Notes: generated by a model from the sequence alone, not told the origin. A DNA stretch of 64,000 nucleotides from Chloroflexota bacterium (GCA_019637815.1 JAHBUZ010000002.1:62001-126000), one strand, 5' to 3'; counted from the stretch's first letter, positions 26,146-35,909 are shown. Numbers and translations: made by a program.

Positions 26146-27741
26146 ATGGCGGTCGACGGTGTCGAGATCACGGGTCGGGTGGCTCCCGACGACGGGCATG
26201 TGCTCTCGGATGAGGCGCTGGGCCTCGTCGCGGAGCTCCAGCGGACGTTCGGATCCCGGCGGGTCGACCTGCTCGCGCGTCGGCAGGATCGCCGGGCACG
26301 TCTCGCCGATGGCGGCGCGCTCGACTGGCTGCCGGAGACCGCCGACGTGCGGGTGACCGATTGGCGGGTCGCGGCGACACCCGCGGACCTGCGTGACCGG
26401 CGCGTGGAGATCACGGGTCCCGCCGAGCGCAAGATGCTCATCAACGCCCTCAACAGCGGTGCCCGGGTGTTCATGGCCGACCTGGAGGACGCCCTCTCGC
26501 CCACCTGGTCGAACGTGGTGGGTGGCCATGCGGACCTGCTGCGCGCGGTGCGTCGCGAGCTGGACTTCACGAGCCCGGAGGGCAAGCGCTACGCGCTCCA
26601 GGCGGAGACGGGCACGCTCGTGGTCCGCCCGCGCGGCTGGCATCTCGTGGAGCGACACGTGCTCGTGGATGGCGAGCCGGTATCCGCGAGCCTGTTCGAC
26701 CTGGGCGTCCACCTCGCCACCGCGGGACGCGCCGCGCTCGAGCGGAGCGGTGGCCCGGCGCTCGGCCCGTACTACTACCTGCCCAAGCTGGAGAGCCACC
26801 TGGAGGCGCGTCTCTGGAACGACGCGTTCGTGCTCGGCCAGGAGCGCCTGGGGATCCCGGTCGGCACCGTCCGGGCGACGGTGCTCATCGAGACCATCTG
26901 GGCGGCGTTCGAGATGGACGAGATCCTCCATGAGCTCCGGGCGCACGCGTCGGGCCTCAACGCGGGGCGCTGGGACTACATCTTCAGCGTCATCAAGGCG
27001 TTCCGGGAGCGCCCGGACATGGTCCTGCCGGACCGCAGCCAGGTGACCATGGCGGTGCCCTTCATGCGTGCCTACACCCAGCTCCTGGTCCGGACCTGTC
27101 ATCGGCGCGGCGCTCACGCGATCGGAGGCATGAGCGCGTTCATCCCGAACCGCCGTCAGCCCGAGGTGACCGAGCGGGCGCTGGCGAAGGTGCGCGAGGA
27201 CAAGGAACGCGAGGCGGGTGACGGCTTCGATGGCACCTGGGTCGCCCACCCGGACCTCGTGCCGGTGGCTCGGGAGGTGTTCGACCGGGCCTTCGGTGAC
27301 CGCGTCGACCAGAAGGACCGGCTGCGCGAGGACGTCGAGGTCACGGCCGACCAGCTCGTCGATGTGGGTATCGAGGGTGGTCGCGTCACCGCCGACGGGC
27401 TGCGTGCCAACGTGGACGTGGGACTGCGCTATCTCGATGCCTGGCTGCGCGGGAACGGCGCCGCGGCCATCCATGACCTGATGGAGGACGTGGCCACCGC
27501 GGAGATCTCCCGGTCACAGCTGTGGCAGTGGCGCCACCACGCGGTCACCCTCGACGACGGCAGGACCATCGATGGTCCCCTGCTCCGGGATGCCATCGCG
27601 GATGGCCTCGCCGCGCTGGGCGGCCCATCGACCGACCGGTTCGGCGACGCGGCCCGCCTGCTGGAAGGCCTGGTCCTCGACGACGACTTCACCGACTTCC
27701 TGACGCTGCCGGCCTACCCGCTCCTGGACGCGGTCCCGTGA
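26146..27741 (+). CDS. aceB: Malate synthase A
   Basis: Condenses glyoxylate and acetyl-CoA to malate and CoA. The 531-residue length and the N-terminal [16 protein letters not shown] identify the A isoform. Active-site motifs are [27 protein letters not shown], the metal Glu and general region in [16 protein letters not shown] with ALRAH-type [15 protein letters not shown], and the signature [13 protein letters not shown]. No isocitrate lyase lies in this window. The uricase operon about 2.6 kb upstream suggests that the glyoxylate comes at least partly from ureide breakdown, although glyoxylate from other routes is equally possible. Start ATG 26146 follows a G-rich ribosome binding site. 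Confidence 0.94.
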   Translation: MAVDGVEITGRVAPDDGHVLSDEALGLVAELQRTFGSRRVDLLARRQDRRARLADGGALDWLPETADVRVTDWRVAATPADLRDRRVEITGPAERKMLINALNSGARVFMADLEDALSPTWSNVVGGHADLLRAVRRELDFTSPEGKRYALQAETGTLVVRPRGWHLVERHVLVDGEPVSASLFDLGVHLATAGRAALERSGGPALGPYYYLPKLESHLEARLWNDAFVLGQERLGIPVGTVRATVLIETIWAAFEMDEILHELRAHASGLNAGRWDYIFSVIKAFRERPDMVLPDRSQVTMAVPFMRAYTQLLVRTCHRRGAHAIGGMSAFIPNRRQPEVTERALAKVREDKEREAGDGFDGTWVAHPDLVPVAREVFDRAFGDRVDQKDRLREDVEVTADQLVDVGIEGGRVTADGLRANVDVGLRYLDAWLRGNGAAAIHDLMEDVATAEISRSQLWQWRHHAVTLDDGRTIDGPLLRDAIADGLAALGGPSTDRFGDAARLLEGLVLDDDFTDFLTLPAYPLLDAVP

Positions 27742-27808
27742 GCGGGGTGCCATCGAGCGGCTCGTCAGGCGGCCGTCGATAAGACGCGACGACGACCGGG
27801 ACGAGGAC

Positions 27809-28444
27809 ATGGGACGACACAGGATCGGCATCGTCGATGATCACTCGGCGCTGCTCCTCGGCGTCGTGGCGGCGCTCGCGGACATGACCGACATCGAGGT
27901 CGCATGGTGTGGCGCCAGCGTGGCCGGCCTGCTGGCGGAGGCACCGGACGTGGCGCTGGTCGTGCTCGACCTGCGGCTCGCGGACGGCACCTCGGTCACG
28001 GCGAACGTCCGGACGCTCCGCGAGCGGGGCATCGATGTCCTTGCCTACACGTCCGGTGAGGCGCCGCCACTCATCCGCGAGGCGGCACGCGCCGACATCG
28101 CGGGTCTCGTCCGCAAGTCGGAGCCCGTCCACCGGCTCGTCGACGCCATCCGGGCGGTGCTGGACGGGCAGCCCGTCGAATCGACCGACTGGGCGGCCGC
28201 GCTCGATTCCGACCCCCAGCTCGCGGACGCGGGTCTGTCGCCGCGCGAGCGGGAGGTGCTCGGGCTGTACGCATCGGGTCAGAAGGCGTATTCCGTGGCC
28301 AACGAGCTGGGCGTGTCGCGGGACACGGTCATCGATCATGTCAAGCGGATCCGGGCCAAGTACGCCCGGGCGGGTCGGGCGGCTCCGACCAAGGTCGACC
28401 TGTACCGACGGGCCGTGGAGGACGGCCTCCTGCCGCCGGAGTGA
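27809..28444 (+). CDS. LuxR/NarL-type response regulator
   Basis: A 211-residue two-component regulator. The receiver domain (residues 1-120) has the acidic pair in GIVDDHSA, the phospho-acceptor Asp in LVVLDLRLADG, the conserved Thr/Ser in YTSGE and Lys in LVRKSEP. The C-terminal LuxR helix-turn-helix begins at LSPREREVLGLYASGQ and includes the recognition region ANELGVSRDTVIDHVKRIR. Its last codon overlaps the start of the histidine kinase gene (GTGA), so the two are a cognate pair. It may bind the CCCCC-N5-GGGG(G) boxes at 24941, 30692 and 37692, a guess based only on proximity and site symmetry. Confidence 0.9.
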   Translation: MGRHRIGIVDDHSALLLGVVAALADMTDIEVAWCGASVAGLLAEAPDVALVVLDLRLADGTSVTANVRTLRERGIDVLAYTSGEAPPLIREAARADIAGLVRKSEPVHRLVDAIRAVLDGQPVESTDWAAALDSDPQLADAGLSPREREVLGLYASGQKAYSVANELGVSRDTVIDHVKRIRAKYARAGRAAPTKVDLYRRAVEDGLLPPE

Positions 28445-30681
28445 GCAGCGCACCGGTCGTGGTGCCATCCGCACGCGACGAGCCATTCCCCGACGCGTTC
28501 GACCAGATCGACCGACGTCTGGGTGTCATCCCGGGTGTCTCCGGCGTGGCGATGCTGCTCATGTACTGGGTGAGCGGCGAGCTGGGGTCGATGTCATCCG
28601 CGGAGCCCTGGTGGCTCCTGGGCGACGTCGCCTTCATCCTGCTGCTCCTGGTCGGCGCCGCTGGCGTCCGCTGGCTGCCGCGGGCCGCGCTGCGCGCCAC
28701 CTGGATGCTCGTGCCGTGTGTGCACCTGCTGCTGGTCCTGCTGTGGCCAGCGACGGTCGCATCCGATGCCCAGCCCATGCCCTGGTCCTGGGGCATGGAG
28801 CCGGTCGCGGTCGGCTATGCCACGCTCGCATGGGGCGCGCGCATCGGTGCGGTCTACGCGTTCGGCGCAGCGGCAGCGCTCCAGGGGGCCTTCTGGTGCT
28901 GGTCGGGCTCGATCCCCGACGAGGTCATGACCGCCGGCTTCATCCACTTCGGCAACGTGGCGTTCGTGGCCATCATCGCGGTGATGCGTCGGCAGCTCCG
29001 GCTGCTCCGTCGCTCCGAGCGTGCCGCATGGGGCCAGACCGTCAGGTCCACCAGGGCGGAAGCGGCGCGTTTGGAGCAGGAGCGGCTCGCGACCGTCGTC
29101 CACGACGAGGTGCTCGCGGCACTCATCGCGGCCGCCCAGACGCCCGGATCCCTCGCACCCATGACCATCGACCAGGGCGAGCGTGCGCTCGCTGTCCTCG
29201 CACGCGACCTCCAGCCATCGGTTGCCGACGGCGACACCGATCCAGCCGTCCTGGCCACGTCCATCGAGCGGCGCGCATCCGAGCTCGCCGTCGGCATCGA
29301 GGTCCGGGTCGATGCCGCCCCTGGGGCGTCCGCGATCCCGAACATCGCACTCGAGTCCATCCTCGCGGCGACCGATGAGGCGCTCCGGAACAGCGTCCGG
29401 CATGCCGGCCCGGGCACGCGTCGATGGGTGCGCATCCATCTGGGCACCGATGTCACGGTCGAGGTGGAGGACGACGGGACCGGCTTCGACCCGGATGTGC
29501 CCACCAGCGCGCGCCTCGGCATCAGCCGCAGCATCGTGGCGCGGATGGCCGCCGTGCCCGGTGGGTCAGCGCGGGTCACCTCGGCGCCGGGCCGCGGGAC
29601 ACGCGTGACCATCCGATGGCGTCCCACGGGTGACACGGCTGCCCGGCCGGCCCCCGTGGAGGTCACGGCGCCCTTCCTCCGACGACACTCGGTGAGTGGC
29701 ATCCGGAGCCGCATGGCGCGTGTCGCGGTCCTGCTCGTGTGGGTGACCGGGGTGATCCAGACCGCCTGGGTGTCGCACCGTTTCGCCGAACCATCGTTGG
29801 TCGCCGTGGCGCTCGTGCTGACGCTCGTGGCGGCCTATCTGCTCAGTGATCCGCGAGGCGGGGATCCGCTCCGGCGTGGCTCGGCGTGGCTCATCAGCGC
29901 GTTCCTGGTCATCAACACGCTCCTGGTCCTGTGGCAGATCGACCCGGAGCACGCTCGGACCATGGCCTGGACGCTCCAGGTGGGCGCCTACTGGTGCGCG
30001 CTGCTGTGTCTCGTGGGGCGGTGGAGAGAAGGCGGCGTGGGCGTGGCGGCGCTCACCGCCCTCGTCGTGACGTGGGTGGTCGCCCGCGGGGCCCCCGGCT
30101 CCGCCGGGTTCGCGATCCTGGCCTATCCGATCCTCGCCTACGCGTTGGGCATCGCGTGGCGCGCGCTCCTGGAGCGCAACATCCGGACGGTGAGTGCCCA
30201 TCGCTCCGCCGAGCGCCGCGCGGCCATCACCGAGACGGCCGCTCGGGACGCGATCATCCGCAGCCAGGCGACCCTGCGCGTCATCGACGCCATGGCCCGC
30301 GGCCCACTGGAGCGGATCACCGCCGGCGGCACCCTCGAGGACGGGGACCGGTCGCGCATCCGACTGGCCGAGGCGTCCGTCCGCGACCGCATCCGGGCGC
30401 GCAAGCTGGCCATCGACCCGTTGGCCGGGGCCAGCACCGCGGCACGCGCCCGGGGCGTCGAGGTGCTCCTGCTCGATGACGACGATGACGTGCTGGACTC
30501 CGTGCCGGCGACGGAGCTCTCGCGGCTCGCCGCGCTGATCGCGGATGTGCCGGCGGGCCGCGTGGTCATCCGGGTCGCGCCGCGAGGTGGTCCCGTGGGC
30601 GGGACGATGGTCGTGGACGACGGTGGGTCCGTGGTCCGTCACGTCTTCCGCACGACCGCTCCCGGGATCGCTGGCGCCTGA
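28441..30681 (+). CDS. Membrane histidine kinase with a second, degenerate membrane-plus-kinase half
   Basis: Sensor kinase of 746 residues, far longer than the usual NarL-partner kinase. Residues about 30-185 are hydrophobic helices. A dimerisation segment follows with VVHDEVLAAL (phospho-acceptor His near residue 220), then an ATP-binding domain with EALRNSVRHAG (N box, about 312), VEDDGTGFDP (about 343) and GRGTRVTIRW (about 382). After this complete kinase comes a second set of hydrophobic helices (about 420-575). A further cytoplasmic part (LRVIDAMARGPLERI, then VLLLDDDDDVLD) resembles a kinase half without N or G boxes. The order membrane-kinase-membrane-pseudokinase suggests an internal duplication or fusion. 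Start GTG 28441 overlaps the regulator stop. Signal unknown. Confidence 0.82.
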   Translation: MSSAPVVVPSARDEPFPDAFDQIDRRLGVIPGVSGVAMLLMYWVSGELGSMSSAEPWWLLGDVAFILLLLVGAAGVRWLPRAALRATWMLVPCVHLLLVLLWPATVASDAQPMPWSWGMEPVAVGYATLAWGARIGAVYAFGAAAALQGAFWCWSGSIPDEVMTAGFIHFGNVAFVAIIAVMRRQLRLLRRSERAAWGQTVRSTRAEAARLEQERLATVVHDEVLAALIAAAQTPGSLAPMTIDQGERALAVLARDLQPSVADGDTDPAVLATSIERRASELAVGIEVRVDAAPGASAIPNIALESILAATDEALRNSVRHAGPGTRRWVRIHLGTDVTVEVEDDGTGFDPDVPTSARLGISRSIVARMAAVPGGSARVTSAPGRGTRVTIRWRPTGDTAARPAPVEVTAPFLRRHSVSGIRSRMARVAVLLVWVTGVIQTAWVSHRFAEPSLVAVALVLTLVAAYLLSDPRGGDPLRRGSAWLISAFLVINTLLVLWQIDPEHARTMAWTLQVGAYWCALLCLVGRWREGGVGVAALTALVVTWVVARGAPGSAGFAILAYPILAYALGIAWRALLERNIRTVSAHRSAERRAAITETAARDAIIRSQATLRVIDAMARGPLERITAGGTLEDGDRSRIRLAEASVRDRIRARKLAIDPLAGASTAARARGVEVLLLDDDDDVLDSVPATELSRLAALIADVPAGRVVIRVAPRGGPVGGTMVVDDGGSVVRHVFRTTAPGIAGA

Positions 30682-30691
30682 CGCCGGCATG

Positions 30692-30707
30692 CCCCCACGA
30701 CTGGGGG
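30692..30707. promoter_or_regulatory. CCCCC-N5-GGGGG box upstream of the aminopeptidase operon
   Basis: CCCCC ACGAC TGGGGG, with perfect CCCCCA/TGGGGG arms. It ends just before the expected -35 position (TACATG, 30709-30714), 17 bp upstream of a -10-like CATACT (30732-30737). It shares 18 of 19 bases (CATGCCCCCAYGACTGGGG) with the site at 37692. It also lies 10 bases after the kinase stop, so a terminator role cannot be excluded. Confidence 0.5.
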
Positions 30708-30849
30708 ATACATGGGCCAGCATGGGCGGCGCATACTCAGCGATGCGGGCGATGACGCCCGACGGTTCCGGCTGGTCGGCGAGCGCGCGGAGGTCGCGCA
30801 GCTCGCCCCTGGGGCGCCGGACGGCTGACCGCAATCGGAGGGATTCGCT

Positions 30850-32376
30850 GTGCCACTCCCGTCGCTGGTGGAGGCGGGATTCGATCCCGCACCGTCGATC
30901 GAACGCTACAACCACGCCCAGCTGACGGTCGGGACGACGATCCCCGCCGATGCCGCGGTGGTGGGGATCCTGGTGACGGGTGATGGACCCGTCCCCTCGG
31001 TCCTCGGCCTCGACCGCGAGACCATGGCGGGGGTCGGGTTCACGGGCCGTCCGAGGCAGTCGCTGGTGCTGCCACGCGCCGAGGGCCCGACGCTCATCGC
31101 CGTGGGTATCGGCGACCCTGCGACGCTGACCGCGGCGATCCTCCGGGACTCGGCGGCCACGTTCGCCCGGGCAGCCCAGCGCTTCGAGCACCTGGTGCTC
31201 GACCTGACCGGCTCGGAGTCCCTCCCGGCATCCGTGGCGGGTCTCGCGGCGGTCGAGGGCATCACGCTCGCGCGCTATCGCTATGACCAGCTGAAGCACG
31301 AGCCCGTCTCACCGCCGCTCCGGAGCGGGACGCTCGTCACCACCGCTGACCGTGTCGCGGACACCGAGGCGGGCGGCCGGCGCGGGCTCGTGACCGCGGA
31401 GATCACGGCGCTCGCCCGCGACCTCGAGAACACGCCGCCGGCCCACCTGACGGCGACGCGTCTCGCGGACGTCTCGGTGCGCCTCGCCGCGGCGACCGGG
31501 CTCGAGGTGGAGGTCTACGACCGCCAGGCGATCATCGCCATGGGCCTGGGCGGTGTCCTGGGTGTCAACGCGGGCAGTGGGGAGGAGCCGCGGGTCATCA
31601 AGCTGACCTATCGGCCGGATGCCTCGCTCGGGGCGCCCGCAGGCCATCTCGCGCTCGTGGGCAAGGGCATCATGTATGACGCCGGGGGCATCAGCCTCAA
31701 GCCGTCGGACGCGATGCACGCGGCCATGAAGCTGGACATGTCCGGCGCAGCGACGATCCTCGCCGCGATGACCGCGCTGCACGATCTGGGCTGTCGGACG
31801 CAGGTCACGGGCTATCTCATGTGCACCGACAACATGCCCTCGGGCACGGCGCTTCGGCTCGGCGACGTGCTCACCATCCGGGGTGGTAGGACCGTCGAGG
31901 TCGTCAACGCCGACGCCGAGGGACGGCTCGTGCTGTCCGACGGCATCGTCCTCTCGACCGAGCTGGGCGTCGATGCCATCGTGACCATCGCGACGCTCAC
32001 GGGCGCTGCGATGCGCACGTTCGGCACGGAGCGGGCAGCCCTCCTGGGCACGAACGATGACCTGCTCGACCAGGTCGAGCGGGCCGCGGACGCCACCGAC
32101 GAGAAGGTCTGGCAGCTGCCCATGGAGCGGGCCTACCGGCCGCTGCTGGACTCCGCGATCGCGGACATCAAGAACCTGGGTGGTGAGAACGCGGGTACCA
32201 TCACCGCGGCCCTGTTCCTGGACGAGTTCACGGCCGGGATCCCGTTCGCGCACATCGACATCTGCGGTCCGATGATGGCGACCAAGGATGAGGCGTGGCG
32301 GACGGTGGGAGCCACCGGATTCGGGGCTCGCCTGCTCGCCCAGCTCGCCATCGATTTCACGAGGCCCGTCGAATGA
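30850..32376 (+). CDS. pepA: Leucyl aminopeptidase, M17 family
   Basis: A cytosolic two-metal exopeptidase that removes N-terminal residues from peptides. The 508-residue protein has the variable N-terminal domain and then the catalytic domain with GKGIMYDAGGISLKPS (metal-binding Lys and Asp), MKLDMSGAA, and the family signature NADAEGRLVLSD with metal ligands Asp and Glu and the catalytic Arg. GTG 30850 is preceded by GGAGGG. The stop overlaps the start of the AbgT-type transporter (ATGA), so peptide hydrolysis and uptake of a peptide-like compound are co-expressed. Confidence 0.92.
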   Translation: MPLPSLVEAGFDPAPSIERYNHAQLTVGTTIPADAAVVGILVTGDGPVPSVLGLDRETMAGVGFTGRPRQSLVLPRAEGPTLIAVGIGDPATLTAAILRDSAATFARAAQRFEHLVLDLTGSESLPASVAGLAAVEGITLARYRYDQLKHEPVSPPLRSGTLVTTADRVADTEAGGRRGLVTAEITALARDLENTPPAHLTATRLADVSVRLAAATGLEVEVYDRQAIIAMGLGGVLGVNAGSGEEPRVIKLTYRPDASLGAPAGHLALVGKGIMYDAGGISLKPSDAMHAAMKLDMSGAATILAAMTALHDLGCRTQVTGYLMCTDNMPSGTALRLGDVLTIRGGRTVEVVNADAEGRLVLSDGIVLSTELGVDAIVTIATLTGAAMRTFGTERAALLGTNDDLLDQVERAADATDEKVWQLPMERAYRPLLDSAIADIKNLGGENAGTITAALFLDEFTAGIPFAHIDICGPMMATKDEAWRTVGATGFGARLLAQLAIDFTRPVE

Positions 32377-34004
32377 GCGCTGCGACCGCCGCCCCCAAGC
32401 CGGGCGGCAGCTTCCTCGACAAGATCGAAGCCATCGGGAACAAGGTGCCGCACCCGGTGCTGATGTTCCTGTACCTGATCATCGGCGTGATCATCCTCTC
32501 GACCATCCTCGCGTTCATGAACGTCCGGGTGACCGAGACCATCGCGGTGCCCGATCGCCCCGACGTCGCCTACGACTACTACGAGGATTCCACCGTCCCC
32601 ATCCTCCACGCGGACCCGCAGTACGAGGAGGACTGGCACCTCGAGGAGGTGACCATCGCCATCCAGCCGCTGCTGTCGGTGGAAGGCATCCGGTTCATGT
32701 TCACCTCGTTCGTGCCCAACTTCACCGGGTTCGCCGTGGTGGGCATCGCGTTCATCGCGCTGATGGGTGCCGGTGTCGCGGAGCGGGCCGGGCTCATGGC
32801 ATCGCTCATCCGTCTGCTCGTGGCGGCATCGCCGCGTCGCGCGCTCGCGTTCGTGCTCATCTTCGTGGGCGTGCTGTCCAGCGTCGCCACCGACGCCGGC
32901 TATCTCATCCTGGTGCCCCTCGGCGCGGCCGCGTTCGCGAGCGTGGGCAGACATCCGTTAGCGGGTCTGGCTGCCTGTTTCGCGGGCGTGGGCGCCATCT
33001 TCGCGGTGAACCCGATCCCGGGTCCCGTGGATGCACAGGTGGTGGCCATCACCAACGAGGCGCTGAGCCTCACGAACCAGGCGCCCCAGACGATCGTCTC
33101 CAACTGGTTCTTCAGCGTCATCTCCTCGATCGTGCTCGCGTTCACGGCCGCCATCGTGACCGAGCGCATCGTGGAGAAGCGACTCGGCCCCTGGAAGGGC
33201 GTCGCGGCGGAGGGGGAGGCGAGCGGCCCCGAGATCGATGCCGAGGCCAACAGCCGTGGCCTGAAGCGGGCGCTCACATTCGTGCTCGTCTTCCTGGCCA
33301 TCGTGCTCGCGGTCACGCTGCCGCCGGGCGCGCCCCTGCGTCACCCCGAGACCGGCGACATCATCGGCAACACGCCGTTCATGGACAGCCTGATGTTCAT
33401 CATCACCATGGCGTTCCTGGTGGCGGGCATCGGCTACGGCTTCGGGTCGGGGACCTTCCGGAAGGCCAACGACGTCATCGACGCGGTCGTGAAGACCTTC
33501 GCCGGTCTTGCCGGCCTGATCTTCATGCTCCTGATGATCGCCCAGTTCATCGCCTACTTCAACTACAGCCAGCTGCCGGCCGTCCTCGCGACGATGCTGT
33601 CACAGGCGCTCGAGGCGAGCCCCATCGGCACGTTGCCGTTGCTCATCGGGCTGATCCTGGTGATCCTGCTCCTGGACATCATCATGCCCGGGCTCATCCC
33701 CAAGTGGGCCATCTTCGCGCCCATCTTCGTGCCCCTGTTCGACAGCCAGGGCGTGCCGGCGCAGACGCTCCTGGCGGCCTATCGCATCGGCGACTCGCCC
33801 ATGAACGTGGTGACACCCTTGATGGTGTACCTGCCGTTCATGGTCACCATCGCCCAGCGATACCAGAAGGACGCTGGGATCGGCACGATCATCGCCTTGA
33901 TGATGCCGTACGTCATCACCATCACGGTCGTGTGGACGATCCTGTTCGTCATCATGTTCGTGCTGGGCATCCCGGTCGGTCCCGGGTACCCGATCCAGCT
34001 GTGA
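32373..34004 (+). CDS. AbgT family transporter
   Basis: A 543-residue membrane protein of the AbgT family, whose characterised members move p-aminobenzoyl-glutamate in or sulfonamides out. The N-terminus DKIEAIGNKVPHPVLMFLYLI is the family hallmark, as are the later VGIAFIALMGAGVAERAGLM, SSVATDAGYLILVPLGA, and VNPIPGPVDA. About 11-13 hydrophobic segments are visible, with one polar loop of about 60 residues after the first helix. ATG 32373 overlaps the stop of leucyl aminopeptidase. Coupling to a peptidase suggests import of a dipeptide-like substrate such as an acyl-glutamate. Confidence 0.9.
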   Translation: MSAATAAPKPGGSFLDKIEAIGNKVPHPVLMFLYLIIGVIILSTILAFMNVRVTETIAVPDRPDVAYDYYEDSTVPILHADPQYEEDWHLEEVTIAIQPLLSVEGIRFMFTSFVPNFTGFAVVGIAFIALMGAGVAERAGLMASLIRLLVAASPRRALAFVLIFVGVLSSVATDAGYLILVPLGAAAFASVGRHPLAGLAACFAGVGAIFAVNPIPGPVDAQVVAITNEALSLTNQAPQTIVSNWFFSVISSIVLAFTAAIVTERIVEKRLGPWKGVAAEGEASGPEIDAEANSRGLKRALTFVLVFLAIVLAVTLPPGAPLRHPETGDIIGNTPFMDSLMFIITMAFLVAGIGYGFGSGTFRKANDVIDAVVKTFAGLAGLIFMLLMIAQFIAYFNYSQLPAVLATMLSQALEASPIGTLPLLIGLILVILLLDIIMPGLIPKWAIFAPIFVPLFDSQGVPAQTLLAAYRIGDSPMNVVTPLMVYLPFMVTIAQRYQKDAGIGTIIALMMPYVITITVVWTILFVIMFVLGIPVGPGYPIQL

Positions 34005-34052
34005 GCCCGGGCGGGGCCGTGGCCGGCGCGGTCACGGCCCTGACCAGGCGTG

Positions 34053-35870
34053 ATGCCCATGGATGACATCGCGATCACGTTCGCGGTCGTGGCGGCCGTG
34101 GTCGTGCTGTTCGTCTGGAACAAGGTGCCCGTGGAGCTGGTGGCCATCGGCGCCATCCTCATGCTCTGGGCGACGGGGGTGCTCCGGCTCGACCAGATCA
34201 TGGCGGGCTTCGGTGACCCGACGGTCATCTTCATCGCGTCGCTGTTCGTGGTCAGCGAGGCGCTCGATGCCACGGGTGTCACGTCCTGGATGGGGCAGCG
34301 GCTCATCGCGTGGGCGGGTGACGGTCGGACACGGCTGCTCGTCCTGATGATGGCCATCGTGGCGTTGCTCACGGCGCTCATCAGCGTCAACGGTGCGGTC
34401 GCCGCGCTGCTGCCGGTGGTCGTGGTGATGGCGGTCCGGCTGGGGCGCTCGCCGTCCCAACTCATGATGCCGCTCGTCTTCTTCGCGCATGCCGGGTCGC
34501 TCCTGGCGCTCACCGGGACCCCCGTCCACGTGCTCGTAATGGAGGCGTCCCTGGACGCGGGCGGGGGTGGCTTCGGCTTCTTCTCGTTCGCGCTCGTGGG
34601 CGTGCCGGTCCTGCTCGCGGTGACGGCCATCATCGTGCTGTTCGGCGAGCGGTTGCTGCCGGACCGGACGCCCGAGACGCTCCCCTCCGACCTGTCCACG
34701 CATGCCCGCACCCTGGTCGAGGAGTACGCCCTCCGGGACGGTCTCTTCCGGCTCCGGATCCGCGCCGGCTCATCGCTCATCGGGCGCCGTGAGGATGACG
34801 TGGACCTGGCGTCGTATGGCGGTCTCGCGATCGTGGGTGTGGAATCGTTCACCGCCCGCCAGGAGCGCGGCGCCAAGGTGCTCGAGACGGGTGACATCCT
34901 GGTGGTCCGGGGCGCCTCGGACACGGTCGCATCCCTCGCCAACGATCACGACCTGGCGCTGCGCTCCGACGACACCAGCGACGACCTCGCGAAGGCCCTC
35001 GTGGACCGACGCTCCGGGCTCGCCGAGGTGGTCATCCCGCCGCGCTCATCGCTCATCGGCGCCGAGATGTTCGTGGGTGGCATGAGCGCCTCGGGTGACC
35101 TGATGCTCCTGGCCGTCCAGCGGGGCGAGACGGAGCTCGCGCCGGGCACCGTCCGGCTCCAGGTGGGCGACACGCTCCTGCTCCAGGGCACCTGGGACGC
35201 GCTCGACACGCGACTCGCACGACCCGATGTGCTGCTCGTCGATACGCCGGAGGCGATCAGGCGTCAGGCGGTCCCGATGGGTGCGCGCTCCCGGGAGGCG
35301 CTGATGGTCCTCGCGGGCATGGTGGTGCTCCTCGCGACCGGCGTGGTGCCACCGGTCATCGCCGGTCTCCTGGCCGCCAGCGCCATGATCCTGATGCGCG
35401 TGGTCTCGATGCAGGGCGCGTACCGGGGCATCAATTGGACGACCGTGGTCCTCGTGGGCGCCATGATCCCGCTGTCCACTGCGATGGTCCAGTCCGGTGC
35501 CGCCGATCGGGTCGCGAACCTCCTCGTGGAAGTCGTGGGCGGCCTGGGACCGTACGCGTTGCTGGCCGGGCTGTTCGTGGTCACGGCGGTCTTCGGGCAG
35601 CTCATCAGCAACATGGCCACGGCGCTCATCATGATCCCCATCGGTATCGCGGCGGCCACCAGCCTGGGCGTCTCGGTGCAGCCGGTGCTGATGTCGCTCA
35701 CCGTCGCTGCTGCGGCCGCGTTCCTGACGCCGGTCGCGACGCCCGTCAACCTGATGGTCATGGCGCCCGGTGGCTACCGGTTCGGGGACTACTGGAAGCT
35801 GGGGCTGCCGCTGCTGCTGGTGTTCTTCATGGCGGCCGTGTTCCTCGTGCCGGTGTTCTGGCCCTTCTGA
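34053..35870 (+). CDS. SLC13-type (ArsB/NhaD fold) transporter with central TrkA-C domains
   Basis: A 605-residue anion or dicarboxylate transporter. The order is a hydrophobic half (residues 1-210, starting ITFAVVAAVVVLFVWNKVPVELVAIGA), a cytoplasmic insert with two TrkA-C-like domains (residues about 225-390; IRAGSSLIGRREDDVD and IPPRSSLIGAEMF mark their starts), and a second hydrophobic half with SNMATALIMIPIGIAA and TPVATPVNLMVMAPGGY. This layout is common among sulfate, citrate and silicate-type permeases of the SLC13 group; the TrkA-C parts probably sense a ligand. ATG 34053 was chosen; GTG 34050 and ATG 34059 are in frame. The substrate is unknown. Confidence 0.83.
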   Translation: MPMDDIAITFAVVAAVVVLFVWNKVPVELVAIGAILMLWATGVLRLDQIMAGFGDPTVIFIASLFVVSEALDATGVTSWMGQRLIAWAGDGRTRLLVLMMAIVALLTALISVNGAVAALLPVVVVMAVRLGRSPSQLMMPLVFFAHAGSLLALTGTPVHVLVMEASLDAGGGGFGFFSFALVGVPVLLAVTAIIVLFGERLLPDRTPETLPSDLSTHARTLVEEYALRDGLFRLRIRAGSSLIGRREDDVDLASYGGLAIVGVESFTARQERGAKVLETGDILVVRGASDTVASLANDHDLALRSDDTSDDLAKALVDRRSGLAEVVIPPRSSLIGAEMFVGGMSASGDLMLLAVQRGETELAPGTVRLQVGDTLLLQGTWDALDTRLARPDVLLVDTPEAIRRQAVPMGARSREALMVLAGMVVLLATGVVPPVIAGLLAASAMILMRVVSMQGAYRGINWTTVVLVGAMIPLSTAMVQSGAADRVANLLVEVVGGLGPYALLAGLFVVTAVFGQLISNMATALIMIPIGIAAATSLGVSVQPVLMSLTVAAAAAFLTPVATPVNLMVMAPGGYRFGDYWKLGLPLLLVFFMAAVFLVPVFWPF

Positions 35871-35909
35871 CCCGGAACGCCGTCACGTGCTGATCCGGAG
35901 TGCCGCCCC

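Noticed and set aside
24982..27474. 830-codon minus-strand frame opposite the secreted protein and malate synthase
   Set aside because: It is antisense to a confident malate synthase, has low-complexity composition and no recognisable domain.
30692..30707. Reading the CCCCC-N5-GGGGG palindromes simply as intrinsic terminators
   Set aside because: No T run follows any of the three, the loop and flanks are conserved, and each abuts a promoter-like pair. Termination is kept only as an alternative.
32288..34066. 592-codon plus-strand frame overlapping the AbgT transporter in another frame
   Set aside because: The composition is His/Arg/Gly-rich, while the AbgT frame has clear membrane helices and family motifs.
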